Assembly: GCA_046153505.1 (NCBI GenBank)
Contig: JBJXDT010000095.1
Coordinates: 1 to 61,512, forward strand
Origin: JBJXDT01 sp046153505
GTDB taxonomy: Bacteria > Pseudomonadota > Gammaproteobacteria > Burkholderiales > Methylophilaceae
Reading direction: 5' to 3'
DNA length: 61,512 nt
Shown piece after piece: positions 54,547-61,512 of the stretch (positions are counted from its first letter, which is position 1; each line of letters starts with the position of its first letter). A program made the position numbers and the translations under genes. Below the pieces are notes generated by a model that saw only the letters and a program-made list of their open reading frames with translations, made no database searches and was not told the origin of the DNA.

Positions 54547-55979
54547 TGCAGCATATCTCTAGAAAGCAAGGTATTAAGTAAGTTATCTTGAAAATTAAGG
54601 TTCCCAGTTAAACTCTCGTGTGACTCACACAGAAAAAAAGATTGCTCAACAGGCAAATGGATAAACTTATGGCGCTGCACGCTAGGGTCAAGTACATTAC
54701 GGCCTAAAAGAGAAGCTTTTGTCACCGAACCATCACCTGGCTCTAACAGCAGCGCATCATAATCAACCCCTTTAACATGCTGAGTGACTTCGCTCGGATT
54801 CATTCTAACCACGGATTCGCCATTAACTTCCTCTACCAAAATGCGCGCTGGCGTTAATGTACATCCACCGCCAAATACCACAAGCTTTGGTTCTGGCATG
54901 GGCGTCGCAACACTTAAAGACCACATAAAGCGTCTTGCACGCTCAAGATTCTTTTCAAAATATTTTTCGAATGTTGCAAGATGTTGTTCACCTTCTGCTT
55001 TGTTCTCATACTTTGATAGTATTCTTTTTCTCACTTTAGGGTCAAAAATCGACCATTGAAAACTTCGCCAAATTTCCACATCAAACAAATCGCGGTCTAG
55101 TGGCGTGCCGTCGCTTGTCACTATCCAATTATTGAGTGAGTGCGGGAATAATTGATATAAACTTGGCATACTAGCTAGCGTTTCCGTTCCAATTTGATTA
55201 ATACCAATATCTAGACCGCTGATAAACAGATTGAGTGTTCTGATTGACCCTAAATTTGGGGTGCCAAGCAAGATGACACGCCTGACGCGTGATGCGCCAT
55301 ACATAGTGCACTTTTCTCCAAAGTCATTGTCGTTAATGACGTCTTGTTTGCCATAACGAATATAGTAACGGGTAATCAAGCCACCCATGCTGTGGGCAAC
55401 AATATCAACTTTGAGTTTAGGGTTGCTGTAATCCAGCCTTACTTGCTCAATAAAGTCTGCTAGCTGCGCCGCAGTTTTAACATTGTCTTGGCGCCAATCA
55501 TACAAAAATACATAGTAATTTTTATGTTTAGGGTCAACTTTCTCACCCGCATGATGAAGTTGATAGCCCCCAATTTCAGATAAAGTATGGACAATTTTTC
55601 CATAAAAATCTTTGCCAGCCGCACCATCAAAAATATCATACGGAACCGCATTGCTTGGCTTTGGCTCTAAAGTCACTGGGTCAATCTCGTAAGCTGCGTC
55701 CGAATAATCATGAATTAACAAACGACTCACCGCGCCCGGCCACACATCTTCTTTGGTCTTGGTATCTTTAAGCCGGCTACCCAACACGCCATGAATAAAA
55801 ATCACGGGAGGTTGATCGGTCACCATCATTGATTCCATATAAAGGCGGTGCAAATCTGGCGCAAAAATTTTACTATTGGCGTATATGCCAGCAAAAAAAA
55901 CACTTGCCAGCACTAAGCAAGCAAAAATGTATCGATTGAAAAGTCCTCTTCGCAAGGCTCTATATGTTGATTTAAGCAT
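54543..55979 (-). CDS. LCAT-like/PGAP1-like membrane-anchored lipase
   Basis: This 478-residue alpha/beta hydrolase has an N-terminal signal-anchor (about 17-36), an oxyanion-hole motif HGVLGS at 63-68 and the nucleophile S197 in VAHSMGGL. The segment after it (RVILLGTPNLGS) is typical of the lecithin:cholesterol acyltransferase-like group, which act on phospholipids or sterol esters. The catalytic domain should lie in the periplasm. It is the first gene of a four-gene operon with ATGA or near-zero spacings at most junctions. Confidence 0.87.
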   Translation of the reverse strand: MLKSTYRALRRGLFNRYIFACLVLASVFFAGIYANSKIFAPDLHRLYMESMMVTDQPPVIFIHGVLGSRLKDTKTKEDVWPGAVSRLLIHDYSDAAYEIDPVTLEPKPSNAVPYDIFDGAAGKDFYGKIVHTLSEIGGYQLHHAGEKVDPKHKNYYVFLYDWRQDNVKTAAQLADFIEQVRLDYSNPKLKVDIVAHSMGGLITRYYIRYGKQDVINDNDFGEKCTMYGASRVRRVILLGTPNLGSIRTLNLFISGLDIGINQIGTETLASMPSLYQLFPHSLNNWIVTSDGTPLDRDLFDVEIWRSFQWSIFDPKVRKRILSKYENKAEGEQHLATFEKYFEKNLERARRFMWSLSVATPMPEPKLVVFGGGCTLTPARILVEEVNGESVVRMNPSEVTQHVKGVDYDALLLEPGDGSVTKASLLGRNVLDPSVQRHKFIHLPVEQSFFLCESHESLTGNLNFQDNLLNTLLSRDMLQ

Positions 55980-56075
55980 AAGTGAAAAGCAAACCTACTA
56001 GTTATATTTGTGTTGTTGCAAGCAAGGCTTGTCGGTATTTATTCAAAAAATCTTACTCCTTTTAAACCTTACTAT

Positions 56076-56894
56076 TTAACAATTTACAGCAAAACGCACT
56101 CGCATACTTTCTAAATTAAATTGCTGAAGAATCGCATCTATTCTTTCTTTAGCATTTTTACGGGGCTGACCTGTATATTTAGCAATGATCAGCTCATTTT
56201 TCATAGAATGCTCCCAACCAACCAGCTCTGTTACCGTTACGCTGTAACCAGCCGCCTCAAGTTGCAAACAGCGTAACACATTGGTGATTTGGCTACCAAA
56301 CTCGCGTGTGTGAATGGGGTGACGCCAAATTTCACTTAACGGCGTTTTAGCAAAACTATCGTTTTTATGTAGTCGCAACATTTCAGCAACTTCGGCCTGA
56401 CAACATGGCACCAGTACAATATACTTGGCCTGTTTTTTTAGCCCAAATTGTATCGCATCATCCGTCGCTGTATCACATGCATGTAGCGCTGAAACAATAT
56501 CCACAAGGCTTGGCAAAGCATCCGATAGCGTAGATTGTTCAACGGTTAAGTGCTGAAAATCCATGCGTTCAAAGCCACAATCCATTGCTAATTGCTTTGA
56601 TTTTTCCACCAAGTCTGCACGAGATTCAATACCGATAACGCGCGCACTTTTACTTTCTTTCATAAGCAAATCATACAGAATAAACCCCAAATACGATTTT
56701 CCAGCGCCATGATCCACCAGCGTCACTTCACCTTCAAGCGTCGCGTATAGCGGTGCGATAAAATTGACCAAATGATTCACTTGCTTGAGCTTGCGACGAC
56801 TATCTTGGTTAAGCTTGCCATCGCGCGTCAGAATATGCAGCGCTTTAAGTAAAGCGATAGATTGATTTGGTTTAATTTCAGGGATGTTTTGCAT
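56076..56894 (-). CDS. SAM-dependent methyltransferase (methyltransferase domain 31 type)
   Basis: This 272-residue protein has a Rossmann methyltransferase core: LVDHGAGKSYLGFILYDLL is the SAM loop, VIGIESRADLV the acidic end of strand two, and SALHACDTATDDAI a block seen in the METTL25/RRNAD-like family. The substrate is unknown. It stands alone: a 96-base gap separates it from the lipase operon and a 439-base region lies upstream. Confidence 0.82.
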   Translation of the reverse strand: MQNIPEIKPNQSIALLKALHILTRDGKLNQDSRRKLKQVNHLVNFIAPLYATLEGEVTLVDHGAGKSYLGFILYDLLMKESKSARVIGIESRADLVEKSKQLAMDCGFERMDFQHLTVEQSTLSDALPSLVDIVSALHACDTATDDAIQFGLKKQAKYIVLVPCCQAEVAEMLRLHKNDSFAKTPLSEIWRHPIHTREFGSQITNVLRCLQLEAAGYSVTVTELVGWEHSMKNELIIAKYTGQPRKNAKERIDAILQQFNLESMRVRFAVNC

Positions 56895-57019
56895 ACCCCA
56901 TTCTAATTGAAAATACTTTTTTCTGTAGCTTGAATGAGCAAATTGATATGGCAGATTATTGTCACTTCCATTTAATATCTGACAATTTTTTACATACCTT
57001 GTAATATTGCCTTAGCTTT

Positions 57020-57094
57020 ATACCAAAATAACCCTAGTCAAGCCATTTAAAATAGAGGATTACCTATAAAAAAGGGTTATGACTTTTTTGGTAT
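57020..57094. repeat. Large interrupted inverted repeat
   Basis: The 16-base left arm (57020-57035, ATACCAAAATAACCCT) has an exact reverse complement on the right, split by five extra bases: AGGGTTAT (57073-57080), GACTT (57081-57085), TTTTGGTAT (57086-57094). A 37-base AT-rich stretch separates the arms. It could be an extended hairpin, a paired operator or a small mobile-element remnant. Confidence 0.6.
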
Positions 57095-57127
57095 AGATTT
57101 TGCTTGATATTCCAGCTAATGATAAAC

Positions 57128-57140
57128 AATTTACTAAATG
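57128..57140. promoter_or_regulatory. Operator-like palindrome, upstream copy
   Basis: AATTTACTAAATG differs by one end base from a perfect 13-bp palindrome, and GATAAT follows. It is the same core as at 57224-57236, 96 bp upstream (about nine helical turns). The 439-base stretch 56895-57333 contains no gene, only these repeats and a promoter. Confidence 0.45.
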
Positions 57141-57184
57141 ATAATACTTTATAGCCATCTGCAATATTTGTAGGTGCTTAGAAT

Positions 57185-57212
57185 GAGCTAGGATGTTTAG
57201 CAAATCCTGCTC
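57185..57212. repeat. Hairpin between the two palindromes
   Basis: GAGCTAGGAT (57185-57194) pairs with ATCCTGCTC (57204-57212) over 9 bp with one bulged T and a 9-base loop. It lies just upstream of the -35 element at 57218. Confidence 0.45.
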
Positions 57213-57217
57213 AAATT

Positions 57218-57246
57218 TTGACCCATTTACTAAATGCAAGGATAAT
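57218..57246 (+). promoter_or_regulatory. Sigma-70 promoter with palindrome in the spacer
   Basis: -35 TTGACC (57218-57223), a 17-bp spacer and -10 GATAAT (57241-57246) are present. The perfect palindrome CATTTA-C-TAAATG (57224-57236) fills most of the spacer, a classic place for a repressor. The predicted leader to the ATG at 57334 is about 80 bases. Confidence 0.55.
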
Positions 57247-57333
57247 GGATTTAATTCACTTAAGATTATGCTGTTAAAGATGAAACTAATTTTGACTTAA
57301 TATTGATTGACCCTAACAAAAAACTATAAAATC

Positions 57334-60186
57334 ATGGACATATCAGGTACATTTCTAAAAAGCAAAGTTGCCCAGCGGATTGCAATTTTACTTTTGCTAG
57401 CGGCATCTATCCCAGCCGCACTGATGTCTGGCTTATCTCGTCATACAACTTTCGAATTAGTAAGTAACTACGAACATAGCTCGCTTGTTGATAAAAGTAA
57501 AAACTATGCACTTACCGCATCTTCAAATTTGGCATTTTCAAAAGAAAAGTTACTACAATATTCCGAGCTTTTAAACACTGGAACACTACAAAAGCATCAG
57601 GCCGATGCAATAATTCAGCCAATTTTTAGCTCCATAACTGAGATAACAACTGATGGAAAAGTTATTTCGCAATATGGCAATGAAGTGCAAATGCCTATCG
57701 ATTTCGATACGATTGTTCGTAAGATTGCTTTTGATAACATTCCTAATCGCACCCAACTCATTGTTCTACCAGCCAAAAATGACAATGAATATGGCTTAAT
57801 TTATCTCACTTTGCCACAGAGAAAAAAGAATAACGCCCCAACGCTTCTAATTGCCCAAATTAACCCCAGCTTTCTTTTTGGAAGTAGAGACAATTACCCA
57901 GCCAATCTTAATGTATGCGCTTATCAGCTTGAGGACAAATCAAAAAGTAGAATTTTTTGTTCTGCAGATGTCACTATTTCCAGTAATGTCAGCAACAGAG
58001 AAAATATTGACTTTGGCTCATATACGATTCAAATTAACTCAGAACTCAATGACAAGGCTTGGCTATTCGACACACGCAACCTCGACCCGATGTCAGCTGA
58101 TAAATTCAGCACGCTTATTAGCGACAATAATTACATTTGGATAATATCTCTTAGCCTACTGTTAATCGGCCTATTAGGTTTATTTCAAGTCAGAAAAACC
58201 ATGGTACCTCTAGTTAACTTGATTGACGGCACAAAAAAAATTGCCACAGGTGATTACGTTGCAGTAAAAGTAACTGGGTCTTCTGAGTTTTCTGAACTAG
58301 CAGACGCCTTTAATAGCATGTCATCGCACATTAAAAAGCAAGTTGAAACCCTGCGTTCACTTTCATCTATTGATCGTGAAATCGTAACGAATTTAGACGT
58401 CACTGAACTTATTCGCCAAGTGATGCTAAGAATGCAGCAACTTAAGCCAGAAACAACTTTATATCTATTTAGACTTGATGAAAAAACAAATGCCGAGGTA
58501 CAGTGTAGCGTCCAGATTCTAGGCAACCCAGCAATGTCATCCACGCGCATAGCCGTGTCTAATCGTGAAATCGCTGCTATCGAAGTCTATGATCATGGCC
58601 ATATAAACCATTGCACTATGGAAAATGAATTTGTGCATGAAAGCCTGGCTGCAGAACTCGGGGATAATTTTATATGGACTTTACCCATCTTTTGGCAAAG
58701 AGAATTATGCGCTTTTTTAGTAGTTGGTAGCAAAACTCCACTTGTCGAAAACGATGCGGATTGGCCAGAGTTCAGAGAACTGGCAAGTCGAGTAGGTATT
58801 GTAATTTCTGCGCAGGCACGCGAAGAACAACTATTGCTTCAAGCACAATATGACACTTTGACTGGCTTACCTAACCGAATTTTACTGCAAGACCGCTTGC
58901 GACAAGCGATTGACCACAGCGATAGAACTGGTAATCCTTCATGGGTGCTTTTTATAGATCTAGATCGCTTTAAATATATTAATGACAGTTTGGGTCACCA
59001 CATTGGGGATGAACTGCTCGTGCAGGTTTCCAAGCAGTTGCAGGCAGGCGTGCGCGAAACCGACACCGTAGCAAGGTTTGGGGGCGATGAGTTTATTGTC
59101 ATACTGCAAGGCGACATGGGTGAGGACTCGAGACTAAGCATTTTAAATCGCTTAGTAGACTCTGTAGCCATGCCGATCAAAGTCAATAAGCAGGAACTTA
59201 GCACCACTTGCAGCATTGGCATTGCAATCTATCCAAATGATGGCAACAACCCAGAATCACTGATTAAGCATGCCGATATCGCCATGTATCGCGCGAAAGA
59301 AATTGGCCGTAACAACTTTCAATTCTTTACTCAAAACATGAATGATAAGGCCGCTGAACGTATGCGCATGGAATCTTACCTGCGTAAAGCCCTCGAGCAA
59401 GATGAATTTAGCCTGCAGTATCAACCTAAAGTTGATTTAAACTCTAAACAGATTGTGGGTGTAGAAGCCCTATTACGTTGGAGCAATACAGACTTAGGCA
59501 GTGTTTCACCTGATAAATTTATTCAACTAGCCGAAGAGACAAACTTAATATTGCCTATTGGAGAATGGGTACTGCGTAACGCTTGCAAGCAAGCAGTGGT
59601 GTGGCAAAAAGCAGGACTTGGTGAGCTATTGATGGCGGTTAATCTCTCCGCTCGTCAGTTTAAACAAGAAAACCTAATCGAATCTATTAAAGCGATTCTC
59701 GTTGAAACGGGACTAAAAGCAGAGTTTTTGGAACTTGAGCTTACCGAGAGTCTATTTATGAATGATAGCGGCAATGCACTTAAAATTCTGCATGAAATTA
59801 AATCATTGGGCATCAAACTGTCTGTCGATGATTTTGGTACTGGCTATTCCAGTCTTTCTTATTTAAACAACCTACCGCTAGACACACTTAAAATCGACAA
59901 ATCTTTCACTGATGATATTATTCTTAAAAACAAGCGCGTGCCTATTGTTGACACCATCATTGCCTTAGGTAAAAACTTGAATCTGCAAATCGTTGCCGAA
60001 GGCGTAGAGTCAGCCGAGCAAGTTGCCTATTTAACAGCCCATGGTTGCGACCAAATTCAAGGCTATTATTTCAGCCGTCCTGAATCTGCAGACAAGATTG
60101 AAGCAATGCTGGCAAGTAATAAAAAGCTAGTCACACCAAGCTTAAAACCAGTTGCTGTCACCAAAAAGCGTACGAGCTCTTATTAG
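57334..60186 (+). CDS. Membrane GGDEF-EAL protein (HAMP-GAF-GGDEF-EAL)
   Basis: This 950-residue protein has a first membrane span (about 12-33), a periplasmic sensor domain of about 230 residues containing a close Cys pair (VCAYQL and RIFCSAD), a second span (about 267-287), HAMP, a GAF-like domain (about 350-490), GGDEF (motif near 583, with the inhibitory RETD five residues before it) and EAL (near 710). NLSARQF, ELTESLF, DDFGTGYSS, LKIDKSF, AEGVES and QGYYFSR are all intact. It should both make and degrade c-di-GMP, depending on its signal. I use the ATG at 57334; a TTG at 57307 would add nine residues. Neither has a clear Shine-Dalgarno. Confidence 0.92.
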   Translation: MDISGTFLKSKVAQRIAILLLLAASIPAALMSGLSRHTTFELVSNYEHSSLVDKSKNYALTASSNLAFSKEKLLQYSELLNTGTLQKHQADAIIQPIFSSITEITTDGKVISQYGNEVQMPIDFDTIVRKIAFDNIPNRTQLIVLPAKNDNEYGLIYLTLPQRKKNNAPTLLIAQINPSFLFGSRDNYPANLNVCAYQLEDKSKSRIFCSADVTISSNVSNRENIDFGSYTIQINSELNDKAWLFDTRNLDPMSADKFSTLISDNNYIWIISLSLLLIGLLGLFQVRKTMVPLVNLIDGTKKIATGDYVAVKVTGSSEFSELADAFNSMSSHIKKQVETLRSLSSIDREIVTNLDVTELIRQVMLRMQQLKPETTLYLFRLDEKTNAEVQCSVQILGNPAMSSTRIAVSNREIAAIEVYDHGHINHCTMENEFVHESLAAELGDNFIWTLPIFWQRELCAFLVVGSKTPLVENDADWPEFRELASRVGIVISAQAREEQLLLQAQYDTLTGLPNRILLQDRLRQAIDHSDRTGNPSWVLFIDLDRFKYINDSLGHHIGDELLVQVSKQLQAGVRETDTVARFGGDEFIVILQGDMGEDSRLSILNRLVDSVAMPIKVNKQELSTTCSIGIAIYPNDGNNPESLIKHADIAMYRAKEIGRNNFQFFTQNMNDKAAERMRMESYLRKALEQDEFSLQYQPKVDLNSKQIVGVEALLRWSNTDLGSVSPDKFIQLAEETNLILPIGEWVLRNACKQAVVWQKAGLGELLMAVNLSARQFKQENLIESIKAILVETGLKAEFLELELTESLFMNDSGNALKILHEIKSLGIKLSVDDFGTGYSSLSYLNNLPLDTLKIDKSFTDDIILKNKRVPIVDTIIALGKNLNLQIVAEGVESAEQVAYLTAHGCDQIQGYYFSRPESADKIEAMLASNKKLVTPSLKPVAVTKKRTSSY

Positions 60187-60263
60187 TTAAATCTTCGTCA
60201 TTTAACTTAGTCGCAGGCGAGTAAGCCATGTAAAATAGCTAAAATTTACTTTATTGGCTCAAC

Positions 60264-61151
60264 ATGGCAATTCAGTGGTACCCAGGACACATGACTTCTG
60301 CCCGCAAAAAGGCGGAAGAAACGATGGAATTCGTCGATATTGTTATCGAAGTATTAGATGCGCGACTACCTGCCGCCAGCCACAACCCAATGATTGATGA
60401 AATGCGGTTATTTAGGCAAAGACCAAACCTAAAAATCCTGAATAAAGCTGATTTGGCAGACCCTGCCGTAACGCAAGCTTGGCTTAACTATTTTAATGCG
60501 CAACCAAACACAAAAGCAGTTGCCCTTTCTTGCAAAAAAGCTGGTGATGCAAAGAAAATTCCTGCGCTTGCCAAGAAATTAGCCCCGCACCGAGGCTCAC
60601 ACTTAAAGCCCTTGCGCATGATGATTATGGGCATTCCCAACGTAGGCAAATCCACACTTATGAACGCATTACTTAACCGCCGTATTGCAAAAGTTGGAGA
60701 TGAGCCCGCTGTGACTAAAAGTCAGCAGCGATTCGACTTGGATGACACCATGAGTATCATTGATACACCCGGGATGATGTGGCCAAAAATTGAGCATGAT
60801 TCCGATGGCTACATGCTTGCTGCCAGCCACGCAATAGGCAGAAACGCAGTTATTGATGAAGATGTTGCATTATTTTTGGCAAATAATCTACTAAAAAATT
60901 ATCCTGATTTGCTAAAGTTGCGCTTCAAAATTGATGTATGCAATATGGATGGCGTAGATTTATTGGAAGCTATTGCAAAGCGCAGAAGTTACAAACGACA
61001 CGATGGCTTATGGGATATGGAAAAAACTGCGGTAATTTTTTTAACGGATTATCGACATGGAACAATTGGCCGTGTGAGCCTAGAAACCCCGCTGAGCAGA
61101 GCTGAAATGATTAAACCAATTACAGAAGAAACACCCGAGAGCCAAGATTAG
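60264..61151 (+). CDS. ylqF: Ribosome biogenesis GTPase YlqF/RbgA
   Basis: This is a 295-residue circularly permuted GTPase: G4 LNKADL comes first (near 57), then G1 GIPNVGKST (near 119) and G3 DTPG. It helps late assembly of the 50S ribosomal subunit. The opening IQWYPGHMTSARK is a family hallmark. The stop overlaps that of the convergent diguanylate cyclase gene by 4 bases. Confidence 0.95.
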   Translation: MAIQWYPGHMTSARKKAEETMEFVDIVIEVLDARLPAASHNPMIDEMRLFRQRPNLKILNKADLADPAVTQAWLNYFNAQPNTKAVALSCKKAGDAKKIPALAKKLAPHRGSHLKPLRMMIMGIPNVGKSTLMNALLNRRIAKVGDEPAVTKSQQRFDLDDTMSIIDTPGMMWPKIEHDSDGYMLAASHAIGRNAVIDEDVALFLANNLLKNYPDLLKLRFKIDVCNMDGVDLLEAIAKRRSYKRHDGLWDMEKTAVIFLTDYRHGTIGRVSLETPLSRAEMIKPITEETPESQD

Positions 61152-61512
61152 CTGACTTGCAGGGATTTTTTTCTAGGTTTTTGCGGTAGTTTCTTATCTG
61201 TGGATAACTGTGAATATCGCATTACACGATTACGTCCTGCATTTTTTGCAGCATATAAAGCACCATCAGCAGCAGCCACTAAACCTTTAAACTCATAACC
61301 AGCGCGCACCGAATCCGCAATGCCCACGCTCACCGTTACAACTATCGTCAATTTATAGTCCACGAAGGGCGCTGCTTCAACCCCTGCACGAATACGCTCC
61401 GCCAGCACGCTCGCATCATTCTCATTGGTATTGGGCATAAATACGCAAAATTCTTCACCTCCATATCTGCCAACCACATCACCTGTACGCAAAAGTTTTG
61501 AAATGCGTACAG
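61148..61512 (-). CDS. Diguanylate cyclase GGDEF domain (partial, N-terminus outside window)
   Basis: The frame is open to the right edge, giving the last 120 residues of a GGDEF protein. The active-site motif reads GGEEF (RYGGEEFCVFMPN), with the inhibitory RxxD (RTGD) five residues before it. AERIRAGVEA, TVSVGIAD and AADGALYAAKNAGRNRV complete the domain, and a short basic tail follows. An active cyclase is likely. Any sensor or receiver domain lies beyond the window. Confidence 0.92.
   Translation of the reverse strand, partial: VRISKLLRTGDVVGRYGGEEFCVFMPNTNENDASVLAERIRAGVEAAPFVDYKLTIVVTVSVGIADSVRAGYEFKGLVAAADGALYAAKNAGRNRVMRYSQLSTDKKLPQKPRKKSLQVS

Noticed and set aside
57303..57330. TTGATT-16-TATAAA promoter-like match just before the GGDEF-EAL gene
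   Set aside because: Its transcript would start a few bases inside the coding region after the ATG at 57334, and no later start fits; the promoter at 57218-57246 is better placed.
1..61512. tRNA, rRNA, CRISPR arrays, insertion sequences, integrases or defence systems
   Set aside because: None could be recognised. Gene order and product types are those of ordinary chromosome.

Overview
The window looks like a chromosomal segment of a moderately AT-rich Gram-negative betaproteobacterium. The best guess is a methylotroph of the Methylophilaceae (Methylotenera/Methylophilus type). This rests on how the housekeeping proteins read (TypA, RhlE, DnaE, AccA, TilS, PurT, HrpA), on a complete Pil-Chp chemosensory cluster, and on a kinase/regulator pair of the MoxY/MoxX type. 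The genus is an inference. No rRNA, tRNA, CRISPR array, insertion sequence or prophage gene is visible, and coding density is very high.

Layout. 1-6.5 kb: a cut-off membrane protein with a degenerate nucleotide-cyclase domain, typA with its terminator, then two tandem rhlE-type DEAD-box helicases behind a strong promoter and a long leader. 6.5-13.2 kb (minus strand): purT, a truncated haemoglobin, a GAF/PAS histidine kinase, a lone receiver and a REC-PAS-GGDEF-EAL protein, apparently one transcription unit joining haem-based gas binding to c-di-GMP signalling. 13.3-23.5 kb (minus): dnaE-accA-tilS followed without a break by a MoxYX-like two-component system, then a TonB-dependent receptor. 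23.5-31.8 kb (minus): the twitching/surface-sensing operon pilGHIJ-chpA, with a FIST-domain sensor gene facing away from it. 33.3-38.8 kb (plus): tpx and a cell-envelope glycan cluster (GT9, ArnT-like GT39, flippase-like protein, PAP2 phosphatase). 38.7-42.9 kb (minus): RNB exoribonuclease, spermidine-synthase-like protein, RlmL-type methyltransferase and a MazG-like pyrophosphohydrolase, overlapping one another. 43.0-45.6 kb (plus): a CobW GTPase, an LpxO-like lipid A hydroxylase and a dimeric-type chlorite dismutase homologue. 45.6-49.7 kb: hrpA. 49.7-56.0 kb (minus): a decayed ATP-dependent DNA ligase gene lying behind a four-gene envelope operon (LCAT-like lipase, RoxA-like di-haem cytochrome c protein, acyltransferase 3, membrane-anchored mini-catalase). 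56.1-61.5 kb: a SAM methyltransferase, a large GGDEF-EAL protein behind a promoter with palindromic operator-like sites, ylqF, and a cut-off diguanylate cyclase.

Themes. Three c-di-GMP proteins and the Pil-Chp system point to strong control of motility and surface life. Peroxide, chlorine and NO/O2 chemistry recurs: Tpx, the chlorite dismutase homologue, the mini-catalase, the di-haem protein and the truncated haemoglobin. Lipid A and envelope modification is the third theme. The observations most worth following are the lipase/di-haem/acyltransferase/mini-catalase operon, the chlorite dismutase homologue with both key haem-pocket residues, a histidine kinase that seems to start at ATT, and the palindrome placed inside the promoter of the 57.3 kb GGDEF-EAL gene.
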